Positions 29,522 to 38,687 of a stretch of 39,004 nt of DNA are shown here, piece by piece (position 1 is the stretch's first letter; each line of letters begins with the position of its first letter). Made by a program: the position numbers and the translations under genes. The notes below the pieces were generated by a model. That model had not been told where the DNA came from. It worked only from the letters and a program-made list of their open reading frames with translations, and searched no databases. This DNA is from an uncultured Spirochaetaceae bacterium. Its GTDB lineage: Bacteria > Spirochaetota > Spirochaetia > Sphaerochaetales > Sphaerochaetaceae. The stretch lies in assembly GCA_944389275.1 (NCBI GenBank), contig CALXLT010000008.1:1-39004 (forward strand), read 5' to 3'.

Positions 29522-32044
29522 TTGGTAGCAGATCCATCGAAGAATACATTGATAATCGTCGAGTCTCCGACAAAGGCCAGGACAATCGCGAGGTATCTTC
29601 CACCAACATGCCGCGTAATAGCATCTAAGGGACATGTCGTCGAGCTCGCACCATCCCCGTCCAAGGGAGTATATGGCGTCGATGTCGATGATGACTATGC
29701 GCTGGAATATGAGATAGAGGGTGACAAGAAGAAGCTTCTGTCCGAGATGAAGAAGGCGCTCAAGGGCGTTGACCAGCTCGTGCTCGCAACCGATGAGGAC
29801 CGCGAGGGTGAGTCCATATCCTGGCATCTTTACAATGAGCTCAAGCCTAAATGCCCTGTATATCGCATGGTCTTCCATGAGATAACTCGTCAGGCTATAA
29901 CCAACGCCTTCTCCTCATGCCGTGAGATCGACATGAACCTTGTCCATGCGCAGGAGGCAAGGCGCGCGGTCGATCGCCTTCAGGGTTATGGGATATCCCC
30001 GATAATCTCCCGTAAGCTTGGCGGTAAGTACTCGGCAGGGCGCGTGCAGTCCCCGGGGCTCAAGCTTATCGTCGAGAAGGAGAAGATCCGGAGGGATTTC
30101 AGGAAATCCGATTACGCCTCGGTTGAGATAGATCTTGAGAGAGACGGCGTGCGCTTCCCCTCAACCTTGGTCACGATAGATGGCGTTCCTGTGGCCTCAT
30201 CCAAGAGCTACGATAAGGAGTCGGGAAGCCTTAAGGCGGGCTTCAAGGCCCTTTCCGCTGCCGATGCCGCTGCGATAGCCGAGGAGCTTAAGGGTTCCGA
30301 TGCTGTTGTCGAGAGCGTGATGAACAAGGACTCCAGGCAGAATCCCGCTATGCCTTTCACGACCTCGACGCTCCAGCAGGATGCATCGAGGAAGCTGCAC
30401 AAGGGCGTGCGTGAGATAATGTCGATCGCGCAGACGCTATATGAGAATGGCTTCATCACATATATGCGTACGGATTCCCCGACGCTCTCATCTGAGTGCA
30501 TAAACGCATCAAGGCGTCAGGTGGAGGAGATGTTCGGCTCCGAGTACCTTTCATATAAGCCGCGCAACTACAAGGCTTCAAGCGAGAGCGCCCAGGAGGC
30601 CCATGAGGCTATCCGCCCGGCTGGTGACAAGTTCAGGAGGCCTGAAGAGACAGGACTGTCAGGGGATCAGCTGAAGCTCTATACGCTTATTTGGAAAAGA
30701 ACCCTTGCTACGCAGATGAGGGAAGCCGAGAAGAGCACGACAAGCGCTGTTTTCGCATGCGGCCGCTATACGATGTCATCATCCGGCACGACCATAAGGT
30801 TCCCGGGCTTCCTGAAGCTATATGAAGCTGCCTCCGATGAGAAGGAGGAGACAGGGGAGGAGGGGATCCTTCCTAATCTTGAGGCTGGCTCATCCGTTCT
30901 CATAAGCGACGCGGAGGCAAAGGCCCACTCCACGGAGCCTCCTGCGAGGTACAATGAGGCAACGCTTGTACAGAAGCTTGAGAGCGAGGGAATAGGGCGC
31001 CCATCGACTTACGCGACGATAATCTCAACGCTGATAGACAGGCAGTATGTGATCCGGCAGGGGCAGCAGCTTGTGCCGACATTCACTGGTTTCTTCGTCG
31101 ATTCGTTCCTTGAGAGCTCCTTCCCCGTGTATATCGGATACGGCTTCACTTCCAGCATGGAGAGCAAGCTTGACCACATCGCGGATGGAAGCGTTTCGAA
31201 GAAAGCCTTCCTCGATGGATTCTGGAAGGGTAATGAAGGCTTTGAAGGACTTGAGAAGGATATTGCCGCGGTACGCCGTGGCGTAAGGCGTTCAGAGGCC
31301 AAGAATCTCCAGCTTTCGGGATTGGCTTATCGTTTCGAGCACGATGGCAAGCCTGTTTCCTATTCGATAAAGACAGGCAAGTTCGGTCCCTATCTCGCAT
31401 CCGACGCGGTGGATGAGGAGACAGGCAAGGAGAAGATGGCCTCGATTGATCAGCTGAAGTATTTCCCTGGAACCTTCACCGACAAGGACGCTAGCGATAT
31501 TCTTTTCCCTGTATCGGTGCCTCCTCAGGTCGTCGCTGATGGAATCGTTGTCATGGACGGCCGCTATGGTGAGTACTTCAAGAGGGAAAGCGATGGGAAG
31601 ATCGTCAACGTGCAGAGAAACAGAAAGGCGTCATCATACTCGCCTGAGATGGTAGAGCTGCTCTTCTCGCTGCCAAAGGCGATAGGCAAGGATGATGAGG
31701 GCAATGAGGTGACTCTCAATGCCGGCCCATATGGAGTGTACGCCAAGTATGCCGGGAAGAACTTCAAGGTCGCGGATCCATTCAATGTGGACATTGACGC
31801 GATAATCAATCCGAAGGCTGCAGAGCCAAAGATCCTGAAGGAGTTCCCGCCTCTTGATGATAAGCCCCTCGCCATAATAGACGGCAAATATGGAGCCTAT
31901 CTCAAATGGGGAGAGAGGAACTGCCCGCTTTCGAAGGCGGAGAAGGCTGATCCGCAGTCTGTCTCCGAGGAGAGGGCCAGGGAAATCGCCCTGAATACGC
32001 CTGAGAAGAAGACGTATCGCAGGAGATTCTCCAGGAAAAGCTGA
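29522..32044 (+). CDS. topA: DNA topoisomerase I
   Basis: An 840-residue type IA topoisomerase that relaxes negative supercoils. The Toprim domain starts IIVESPTKARTIARYL and carries the metal site ATDEDREGE. The catalytic Tyr is Y314 in FITYMRTDSP. The tail has Toprim-C repeats (GKFGPYLA, DGRYGEYFK, AGPYGVYAKYAG, DGKYGAYLKWG) with a basic end and no four-Cys zinc ribbons. The start is TTG at 29522: GGAGG (29510-29514) lies 7 nt before it and IIVESPTKA begins at residue 10, as expected. A non-ATG start may keep expression low. A terminator follows directly. Confidence 0.97.
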   Translation: MVADPSKNTLIIVESPTKARTIARYLPPTCRVIASKGHVVELAPSPSKGVYGVDVDDDYALEYEIEGDKKKLLSEMKKALKGVDQLVLATDEDREGESISWHLYNELKPKCPVYRMVFHEITRQAITNAFSSCREIDMNLVHAQEARRAVDRLQGYGISPIISRKLGGKYSAGRVQSPGLKLIVEKEKIRRDFRKSDYASVEIDLERDGVRFPSTLVTIDGVPVASSKSYDKESGSLKAGFKALSAADAAAIAEELKGSDAVVESVMNKDSRQNPAMPFTTSTLQQDASRKLHKGVREIMSIAQTLYENGFITYMRTDSPTLSSECINASRRQVEEMFGSEYLSYKPRNYKASSESAQEAHEAIRPAGDKFRRPEETGLSGDQLKLYTLIWKRTLATQMREAEKSTTSAVFACGRYTMSSSGTTIRFPGFLKLYEAASDEKEETGEEGILPNLEAGSSVLISDAEAKAHSTEPPARYNEATLVQKLESEGIGRPSTYATIISTLIDRQYVIRQGQQLVPTFTGFFVDSFLESSFPVYIGYGFTSSMESKLDHIADGSVSKKAFLDGFWKGNEGFEGLEKDIAAVRRGVRRSEAKNLQLSGLAYRFEHDGKPVSYSIKTGKFGPYLASDAVDEETGKEKMASIDQLKYFPGTFTDKDASDILFPVSVPPQVVADGIVVMDGRYGEYFKRESDGKIVNVQRNRKASSYSPEMVELLFSLPKAIGKDDEGNEVTLNAGPYGVYAKYAGKNFKVADPFNVDIDAIINPKAAEPKILKEFPPLDDKPLAIIDGKYGAYLKWGERNCPLSKAEKADPQSVSEERAREIALNTPEKKTYRRRFSRKS

Positions 32045-32046
32045 TC

Positions 32047-32079
32047 AAAGGCCATGTAGCGCGTGCTGCATGGCCTTTT
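32047..32079 (+). terminator. Terminator of topA
   Basis: AAAGGCCATGTAGC (32047-32060) pairs with GCTGCATGGCCTTT (32065-32078), a 14-bp stem with one G-U, followed by a T and TCC. Three nt after the stop codon. Confidence 0.88.
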
Positions 32080-32088
32080 CCATGATAT

Positions 32089-32179
32089 CCTATAGCTGCG
32101 ATGGCAGTATAAGCCTGTAATATGGTCAGGCGTCTCTACTGGCTGCCGTAAACAGCCTGCTACGGCCTCTTATAGGAGG
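32089..32179 (+). promoter_or_regulatory. Purine riboswitch, guanine type, before guanine deaminase
   Basis: The aptamer core at about 32101-32169 shows TATAA (J1/2), P2 GCCTG/CAGGC with loop AATATGG, J2/3 GTCTCTAC, P3 GGCTG/CAGCC with loop CCGTAAA, and J3/1 TGCTAC. The specificity base (C74 in the xpt numbering) is C at 32160. T residues corresponding to U22, U47 and U51 are kept, so guanine rather than adenine is predicted. CCTC (32166-32169), the 3' strand of P1, can alternatively pair with GAGG (32176-32179) of the ribosome site. Confidence 0.9.
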
Positions 32180-32184
32180 ACGGT

Positions 32185-33450
32185 ATGAAGAAATGCATCG
32201 TGCTTAAAGGGGATATCATCTGGACAGAGTCTCCGGATGGCTTCAGGTATCAGGAGAATGGCTATCTCGCTGTTGAGGATGGCCTTGTACGCGGCGTATA
32301 CGCCAGTGCGCCTGAAGGGGAATATGAGCTATTGGATTTCACTGGCTCGATAATAGCTCCAGGGCTTTCGGACCTGCATGTGCATGCCCCGCAGCATCAG
32401 TTCGCGGGCCTGTTCATGGATGAGGAGCTTCTGGAATGGCTCAATGCCCATACATTCCCGTATGAGGCTAGATTCAGTGACACAGGATATGCGGAGAAGG
32501 CGTATAGGAGCTTTGTTTCGGAGCTTGGTTCCGGCGCCACGACCAGGGCCGCGGTCTTTGCCACTATACACAGGAAGTCCTCGCTCATCCTCATGCGTCA
32601 GATGGAGAGCGCGGGGCTCCGTGGCTATGTCGGGAAGGTATCGATGGACCGCAATTCCCCAGATATCCTCATAGAGGGAACTGATGAGGCGATTGCTGAG
32701 GAGGAAGCGTTCCTGGAAGAGGCTTCCCGCTTCTCGAAAGTCCTTCCGATAATCACGCCGCGCTTCATCCCGTCCTGCTCTGACAGCTTGCTGCAATGGC
32801 TTGGAGATAAAGCGATAAAGGATAATCTACCAGTCCAGTCCCATCTTGATGAGAACCTTTCCGAGGTCGAGTGGGTAAGGGATCTCTGCCCCTGGAGCCG
32901 GAGCTATGCCGATGCATATAGCCGCTTCGGCCTTCTAGGGGACATGCCCACGATAATGGCCCATGTCGTGTGGCCTACGGAGGAGGAGATGGATCTTCTT
33001 TTCAAGAGGAATGTCTATGTAGCCCATTCCCCGTCATCGAACACGAATCTGAGATCCGGAATCGCCCCTGTGCGCAGGTTCCTTGATAAGGGAATACGCG
33101 TGGGGCTCGCAACCGATGCCGCAGGCGGATCATCGCTGTCGATGCTCCGCATGGTGACTGATGCCGTGCAGGTCTCGAAGCTCCGTTCCCGCTATGTCGA
33201 TGATTCCGATAAGCCTCTCCGCTTCTCTGAGGCGTTCTACCTTGCATCGAAGGGCGGAGGCTCGTTCTTCGGCAAGGTCGGATCATTTGAGACAGGATAT
33301 GACGCGGATATAATCGTGCTGGACGATGGCGCGTTCCCGTCTGTCCTCCGCTCGGAGCTATCTGTGCCGGAGCGGCTGGAGATGCATGCCTACAGGCACT
33401 CTGAGGCTCCTGTTGCCGCAAAGTTCGTCAGGGGTGAGAGGATAATCTAG
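32185..33450 (+). CDS. guaD: Guanine deaminase
   Basis: A 421-residue amidohydrolase that converts guanine to xanthine plus ammonia. Metal ligands are visible as H-V-H in LHVHAPQHQ, His in QSHLDENLSEVE, His in IMAHVVWP and Asp in LATDAAGG. The segment ELLEWLNAHTFPYEARF is characteristic of guanine deaminases rather than other amidohydrolases. GGAGG lies 5 nt before the ATG within the riboswitch expression platform. The guanine-type aptamer upstream independently supports the substrate. Confidence 0.93.
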   Translation: MKKCIVLKGDIIWTESPDGFRYQENGYLAVEDGLVRGVYASAPEGEYELLDFTGSIIAPGLSDLHVHAPQHQFAGLFMDEELLEWLNAHTFPYEARFSDTGYAEKAYRSFVSELGSGATTRAAVFATIHRKSSLILMRQMESAGLRGYVGKVSMDRNSPDILIEGTDEAIAEEEAFLEEASRFSKVLPIITPRFIPSCSDSLLQWLGDKAIKDNLPVQSHLDENLSEVEWVRDLCPWSRSYADAYSRFGLLGDMPTIMAHVVWPTEEEMDLLFKRNVYVAHSPSSNTNLRSGIAPVRRFLDKGIRVGLATDAAGGSSLSMLRMVTDAVQVSKLRSRYVDDSDKPLRFSEAFYLASKGGGSFFGKVGSFETGYDADIIVLDDGAFPSVLRSELSVPERLEMHAYRHSEAPVAAKFVRGERII

Positions 33451-33482
33451 GAGAAGAAGCCCTAACTGAATAGAATAGGCAT

Positions 33483-34538
33483 ATGGAAAAGATATTCTCC
33501 GTGCCGCTCAAGGGCGGTGCGATGACCGATGTCTATACAAGTTCTCTTTCTGAGATAGCGAAAGAGCTGTCTTCCTATCCTTCCGCTCTTGCCGTATTTG
33601 ATGACAACTCCCTCTCATCCTATGGGGAAAGGCCATCCGTGCCTTTCATCTCAATCGCTCCTGGAGAGGAGAGGAAGAACTGGGAGTCCGTTGACCAGAT
33701 CCTTTCGCGCGCGATGGGGGAAGGCCTTGCCAGGGATTCCATGTTCATCGGCATTGGCGGTGGTGTCGTCCTCGATATGACGGCATTCGCCGCTTCCGTG
33801 TACATGAGGGGAGCACGGTGCATCCTCATCCCAACGACGCTTCTCTCCGCTGTCGACGCAACTCTCGGAGGTAAGACCGGTATTGACTACGGTGGGGCGA
33901 AGAACGCTGTCGGTACTTTCTTCCCCGCAGAGAAGGTGATCATCTCGACAGCGTTCCTGAGGACTCTTCCGGAGTGCGAATACAGGTCAGGGCTTGGCGA
34001 GGTTCTTAAGCACGCGCTGCTGTCACCAGACAATGATCTTATGAAGTTCCTGCTGGCTAAGAGGGACAAGGTCCTCTCCCGTGATCCTGAGGCGGTCTCG
34101 GAGATGATCAGGCTTTCCCTTGCCGTGAAGATCTCCTATATAACTAGGGATCCTGAGGAGCGGAAGGGCATACGGTCTTCTCTCAATCTCGGGCATACGT
34201 TCGGACATGCCCTTGAGTCCCTTTATGATTATTCGATCTCTCATGGCGAGGGCGTTGCCTGGGGGACTGTGAAGGCGTTGAGAGCAGGAGAGGAGCTTGG
34301 CGTGACGCCGTCAGGCCTGGCCGCGGATGGCATAGCCTTATTCAGGGAATATGGCTTTGATGAGGACAGGTTCTCCATTCCGGAGGATCTTCTTCCGGAG
34401 TACCTGAAGGCGATCGGCAAGGATAAGAAGAAGAAAGGCGGCATAGTGCGCTTCGTGCTAATGGAAGATCTGGGGAAGCCTGTCCTGACGCCTCTTTCCG
34501 ATAGCGATATCGAGAAAGCCGTGATGAGAAAAGCCTGA
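33483..34538 (+). CDS. aroB: 3-dehydroquinate synthase family protein
   Basis: A 351-residue member of the sugar-phosphate cyclase family. AroB makes 3-dehydroquinate from DAHP in the shikimate pathway using NAD and zinc. Visible are the NAD-binding GIGGGVVLDMTAFAAS, PTTLLSAVDATLGGKTGID, the zinc ligand regions SGLGEVLKHALL and NLGHTFGHALE, and a late His in SHGEGVAWG. No other shikimate genes are nearby. No Shine-Dalgarno; TAGAAT (33471-33476) ends 6 nt before the ATG. Substitution for another sugar-phosphate cyclase is possible but the motifs fit AroB. Confidence 0.88.
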   Translation: MEKIFSVPLKGGAMTDVYTSSLSEIAKELSSYPSALAVFDDNSLSSYGERPSVPFISIAPGEERKNWESVDQILSRAMGEGLARDSMFIGIGGGVVLDMTAFAASVYMRGARCILIPTTLLSAVDATLGGKTGIDYGGAKNAVGTFFPAEKVIISTAFLRTLPECEYRSGLGEVLKHALLSPDNDLMKFLLAKRDKVLSRDPEAVSEMIRLSLAVKISYITRDPEERKGIRSSLNLGHTFGHALESLYDYSISHGEGVAWGTVKALRAGEELGVTPSGLAADGIALFREYGFDEDRFSIPEDLLPEYLKAIGKDKKKKGGIVRFVLMEDLGKPVLTPLSDSDIEKAVMRKA

Positions 34539-34556
34539 GGCTTAAGCCCCAGGCTT
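34531..34556. terminator. Hairpin between aroB and the lyase operon
   Basis: AAGCCTG (34531-34537) pairs with CAGGCTT (34550-34556), with an inner GGCT/AGCC stem. It overlaps the aroB stop and lacks a T-run, but it is the only candidate terminator between these convergent genes. Confidence 0.5.
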
Positions 34557-34562
34557 GAGGTA

Positions 34563-36686
34563 TTACCTCAGCGTCTCATAAAGCGATCCTGCGATCCTTA
34601 TCATAGGTACCGTGTCATCAGGCTCATCGATCGTCGCGAAGGAGCCTGCATCCATGCTGCTCCTGAATTGCTGCAGCGTCTTCTGTATCTTAGCGTCATC
34701 TACGTTCATCCCGCTTATGTTGATGAACGCTGTGCTCAGATAAGCGGTTGCGTTATCCGCGGCCTTTGCCTCCGGACAGGCGAACGACGCGTCGATTATA
34801 GGGAAGACATCATCTTCTGTCGGGAAGATCTCTGGGAACAGCACAGGGTTCTTCCATATCCTTATCTCTGGATTCCCTGCCCAGAGCGTGAGGATCTTCA
34901 CATCTTCCTTCTCTATGACAACAAAGCCATCTCCCTCTTTCGTGATGGAGCATCCATCCATCAGATGCCATCTCTGGATATGCTTCTCATCCATCCTGTT
35001 TCCACGCTCTATCGAATCGCGGACTATAAGCCCTTTGCCATTAGCGTACGCGGCCTCCCTCGTGTGCCGGCAGAACGTGTATGCTGTATGGAAGGCCTTG
35101 ACGTATGCTCCTTCTGCAGACTCCGTGAACTCCGAGATAGGGGTATCAGGGCGATAGACGCCCCATTTGTTCGAGTACATCCTATCAGGCTGGATGGGGC
35201 TCCCATAGCAGAGGACAGTGTTGTGGGACGCCATGTTGTACATGTATCCACGCTGCGCGCTTCCCATCCTGATGTTATGGTAAAGCTTCCCTGCATATGG
35301 CTCGCCGATTATCTCCTTGCCGCCGAACGTGATGCACATGGAGAGCATGTCCATATGGTTGTGTCCTGTGTAGCCGCAGTTTCTCTTTGTAGACATGACA
35401 ATATAGTCCGAATCAGGATTGAAGCCATTGCGGAATATCGTGAAGCCAGCTTCATCGTTTGCATAGTCCATCGGTGGAAGCGCCGCTTCCTCATATGGCT
35501 TTCCCTGTCTCTTTGCCAGCAGGTTCCTGCATCCAGGCTCATCGATTGACAGCACCCCAAGCGAGAGTATGGGATTGATCATCGGCCCGCGGTTATCGCC
35601 GATAGAAGGGTAGCGCTCTCCTGGGGCTGCCAGATCCGCCAGCAGCCTGAACGATTTCCCGATCCTGTCCAATGCATCCTTTCCAAGGAGCTTCTCGCCG
35701 TTTATGCGGGCAAGGATGATTCCCCTTGAGGTCATCTCCCCAAGCGCGGCGCCTGACCAGTATGCTATGGAGTGCTCGCTGTAGCCTCCGGCCTTGTTGA
35801 AATCCTCCAGCGTGTGCCTCTCGACTATAGCCGCTCCTCTTTCCTTCATCGCGGCAAAGGCAGGAATCTCAGGCAGCATCACGCCGAGTATGAAAGGCAC
35901 CAGGCCCCTTTCCCAGAGGTGATGGTTGTATGCCCTGTACGTATCGTTCCTGAAGCGTTCGAACTGGATGCCAAGGAACCATATCCTCTTGATGATCTCG
36001 AATGCGAGGCCGTATGGGATCTCATATGGCAGCCTTGTATAGAAAAGGCTGATGTAGACAAGGCAGAGCCAGCCCGCGCTCATGACATCCCTGTCCTCGT
36101 CGAACTGGAAGCGGTTGGCGGAAGGGGACGTGTCCACGATCCTCAGCGGGTATGTCTCGAAGAACTTCTGCAGCACTTGCTCGAACTTCTCCACATACTT
36201 CCTGTCACCTGTCTCGTGGTATGCCACAGCCATGTACTCGAAATGCTGGCCGCGCACGAACATGTCCAGGAAGTGGCGATGCCTTTTGCCCTGATCCTCG
36301 AGGAAGTTGAAATGGATCATGTTCTCCATGTTCTTGCCCAGGAACGTCTCCCCACGGCCCTTGCCTGGAAGCACGTATGTATTCTCCAGCATCCTGTCAG
36401 CGCCATAAAGGCAGAACTCCTTCAGCGATCCGCTGAGCCCTAATGCCGCCTGGAAGAAATAAGGATTGGAATCCGTATCGATAGGGTGGAGCGGAAGCGC
36501 CCTGTAATCATAGTAGTATCTAGGCTCCTTTCTCTCCATCATGTACTGCACGAGTTTCTTCTTGGCCTCTTCCGTGCGTCCTGCCTCATATGAGGCCTTT
36601 ACCTTCTCCAGCCCTGGCCTCGATAGATCGAATGCGGCAAAGACATCGCTGTCAGCCACATCCAGCTCATAGGTCGGAATATGCAT
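34563..36686 (-). CDS. Heparinase II/III family polysaccharide lyase
   Basis: A 707-residue protein with an alpha/alpha-toroid half and a beta-sandwich half as in heparinase II/III-like lyases, which eliminate uronic-acid-containing polysaccharides. Probable active-site segments are YNHHLWERG (about residues 254-261) and GHNHMDMLSM (about 441-450). No signal peptide is present, so it should act on imported oligosaccharides in the cytoplasm. AAAGGAGG lies 7 nt before the ATG at 36686, which decides the start over a TTG two codons upstream. It follows the second lyase by 2 nt. Substrate could be heparin/heparan, hyaluronan-like, alginate or another uronan. Confidence 0.85.
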   Translation of the reverse strand: MHIPTYELDVADSDVFAAFDLSRPGLEKVKASYEAGRTEEAKKKLVQYMMERKEPRYYYDYRALPLHPIDTDSNPYFFQAALGLSGSLKEFCLYGADRMLENTYVLPGKGRGETFLGKNMENMIHFNFLEDQGKRHRHFLDMFVRGQHFEYMAVAYHETGDRKYVEKFEQVLQKFFETYPLRIVDTSPSANRFQFDEDRDVMSAGWLCLVYISLFYTRLPYEIPYGLAFEIIKRIWFLGIQFERFRNDTYRAYNHHLWERGLVPFILGVMLPEIPAFAAMKERGAAIVERHTLEDFNKAGGYSEHSIAYWSGAALGEMTSRGIILARINGEKLLGKDALDRIGKSFRLLADLAAPGERYPSIGDNRGPMINPILSLGVLSIDEPGCRNLLAKRQGKPYEEAALPPMDYANDEAGFTIFRNGFNPDSDYIVMSTKRNCGYTGHNHMDMLSMCITFGGKEIIGEPYAGKLYHNIRMGSAQRGYMYNMASHNTVLCYGSPIQPDRMYSNKWGVYRPDTPISEFTESAEGAYVKAFHTAYTFCRHTREAAYANGKGLIVRDSIERGNRMDEKHIQRWHLMDGCSITKEGDGFVVIEKEDVKILTLWAGNPEIRIWKNPVLFPEIFPTEDDVFPIIDASFACPEAKAADNATAYLSTAFINISGMNVDDAKIQKTLQQFRSSMDAGSFATIDEPDDTVPMIRIAGSLYETLR

Positions 36687-36688
36687 TT

Positions 36689-38662
36689 TCAATCCTCCTT
36701 TATATCGACTTCCGTATCATTGAAAGATGCTTTTATCGAAGTGTCGCCGAAGCGGAATGACACCGTGGCGATACCGTTTTCAAACAGCAGCGAAGGCACT
36801 GTCTCCTGCGGCTCCTCTCCTGCTTTCAGCGGGACTATGAGCGCGGCATGCGCCGCAGCTTCCTCTTTGTTCCCCGCCGTATTGAAGCGGACGATCAGGG
36901 AATCATGCCACACGTCATTATCCGTGGAGATCTTCCCTGAGATTATCTTCGTGCCAGCTCCATCGCCGCTTGTCGCGATGATGACGTTCGCCCTGTCGGG
37001 AACCGAGGATGCCAGGCACCGGGAAGAGAGCATGCTGATCTCAGAGGCATTTATATGGAAAGAGGACTGCATGGAATCCTCCTTATTCATCCCGTATGCG
37101 ATATCCATGACAAGCAGGAACCTTTTATCGATAAGGGAAAGGATGCGCCTCAGCCTTACCGGCTTGTAGTTAATATGCTCGGAAATGACCGTGGTATGCC
37201 GCTCACCTTCCGTGACGCTGACTATATCCCCTTCTTCCTGCTTTCCGTATCTCCAGCTTGCGATGTACTGCCAGGCATCCCTGCCGTTGATCATCGCCGT
37301 GTTATGCCAGCCTGTGCTCTTGAAGTGGTATCTGTTGATGTCATCCTTATAGGTAAAGATGCCAGGATCCGAGATGAGGGGTTCTCCGTACGCGCAGAAA
37401 TCGAATCCTCCTGGATCCATGTGGGCGTGGTTGTTCTTGATAGGGGTCCTGCAGGCTGTCATTATGCCGATGTCATCCTTCTCCCAACCAGTGCGTATAT
37501 AAGCCTGCTTGAGCTCCCTGTTCCATTCCACGCATTCCATGTCTGGCTTCAGAGGATGCTTTTCGGCCCATGCATAGTCATCCCTGAGCTTCTCAAGGTC
37601 CGTGAATCTCCAGAGGTTATCCCTCATGTCCTTCTCGATCATAGCCGAAGGGGAGAAGTATGCGGCGCTCTGGAGATATTCCCGCTCTCCTGTTGCCATA
37701 TAGCAGGCGACGGCAGCAAGGGACATGGTCTCCTTCTTCGCCGTATGGCTATCTCCCCATGGGAAGTTGCCTCCTGCAGGCCGTGTTGCATGGATGGAAT
37801 GGATGAACATCTTCCTGAGCTTCTCCGTATAGCTATCAGGAACCGTGAGCCCATACTTTGCCGAGATGCTGTTGCGGAGCGAGAACCAGTACACCGAACC
37901 ATTATGGTATGATGGGCAGCCTTCTATCTGTCCGCCATCTTCTGTGCATTGGTTCTTCATGCACCTCGAGAGCTCATCCTCTGCCTGCCTGAGCATTCTC
38001 CCAGTCTCATCTATTTCCGGAAAGAGCAGGACAAGCGACAGAAGCCCCAGGTTCTCCATGATGTAATGATTGTGATCAGCCTCCGGCCATAGCCGTGGCG
38101 ATATCTCGGAAAGCACGCGGCAGTGCTCCCTGCAGCTTTGTATTACAAGGCGATGGAAATCCTCCGTGTAGAACGGCGTGTCGATCAGGAGCTCTATGAT
38201 TATAGGCCATGTGCGATAACCCCTGATTCCCACCTCGAGGGCCCTCCATGGAGAACAGCAGTCGAAGGCCTTGAGATCATATGAGCCATCCTCCATCTTT
38301 AAAGATGGGCACTTCACGGTCTCTATCCAGTTCCTCATCTCCGATATGGCCTTCTCCGCATACTCCATCTTTCCTGTCAGGCTATATGCCTCGCTCAGCG
38401 TCTTCACATGGAACATGCGGTTGAGAAAGAAAGTGTATTCGTTGTCTCCACATGGGTTATGCTCCCAAAGAGGAGGATTGCCAACAAAGAAAAGCTCCGG
38501 GCCAGTCCCTGGGAGGACGAGGCGTCCTTCCATAGCCTCATCAGCGAGCCTTACTATATCTTTCGCAAGGCGAGGGAATATCGCAGCGATCTCCCTGCCT
38601 CTTTCAAGGGAATTCCTGCCGAGATTGCAGTCAAGGATCCTTTTTCGTGTATCTTCAAGCAT
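36689..38662 (-). CDS. Heparinase II/III family protein, second lyase
   Basis: A 657-residue relative of the downstream lyase, clearly diverged. Segments corresponding to the active site are WPEADHNHYIMEN and NNHAHMDPGGFDF; the C-terminal half is beta-rich and contains the linking motif SDPGIFTYKDDINRYHFKST. No signal peptide. I use the ATG at 38662; the frame is open to a TTG at 38701 but neither start has a Shine-Dalgarno. A possible promoter is TTGCAT, 16 nt, TAGAAT (38674-38679) on the minus strand. The two lyases probably split endo- and exo-type cleavage or different linkages; this is inference. Confidence 0.82.
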   Translation of the reverse strand: MLEDTRKRILDCNLGRNSLERGREIAAIFPRLAKDIVRLADEAMEGRLVLPGTGPELFFVGNPPLWEHNPCGDNEYTFFLNRMFHVKTLSEAYSLTGKMEYAEKAISEMRNWIETVKCPSLKMEDGSYDLKAFDCCSPWRALEVGIRGYRTWPIIIELLIDTPFYTEDFHRLVIQSCREHCRVLSEISPRLWPEADHNHYIMENLGLLSLVLLFPEIDETGRMLRQAEDELSRCMKNQCTEDGGQIEGCPSYHNGSVYWFSLRNSISAKYGLTVPDSYTEKLRKMFIHSIHATRPAGGNFPWGDSHTAKKETMSLAAVACYMATGEREYLQSAAYFSPSAMIEKDMRDNLWRFTDLEKLRDDYAWAEKHPLKPDMECVEWNRELKQAYIRTGWEKDDIGIMTACRTPIKNNHAHMDPGGFDFCAYGEPLISDPGIFTYKDDINRYHFKSTGWHNTAMINGRDAWQYIASWRYGKQEEGDIVSVTEGERHTTVISEHINYKPVRLRRILSLIDKRFLLVMDIAYGMNKEDSMQSSFHINASEISMLSSRCLASSVPDRANVIIATSGDGAGTKIISGKISTDNDVWHDSLIVRFNTAGNKEEAAAHAALIVPLKAGEEPQETVPSLLFENGIATVSFRFGDTSIKASFNDTEVDIKED

Positions 38663-38687
38663 AGCTGTAGATGATTCTAAACTGCCA

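Noticed and set aside
32089..32184. Adenine or 2'-deoxyguanosine specificity for the purine riboswitch
   Set aside because: The position equivalent to C74 is C, excluding adenine, and the T equivalent to U51 is kept, whereas it is C in the described 2'-deoxyguanosine class.
34668..36443. Long plus-strand frames opposite the heparinase-type gene
   Set aside because: No start signals or motifs, and they overlap completely with a well-supported lyase gene; they arise from codon bias.
37055..37912. 285-codon plus-strand frame opposite the second lyase
   Set aside because: Antisense to conserved active-site segments of the lyase, Cys/His-rich random composition, no Shine-Dalgarno.
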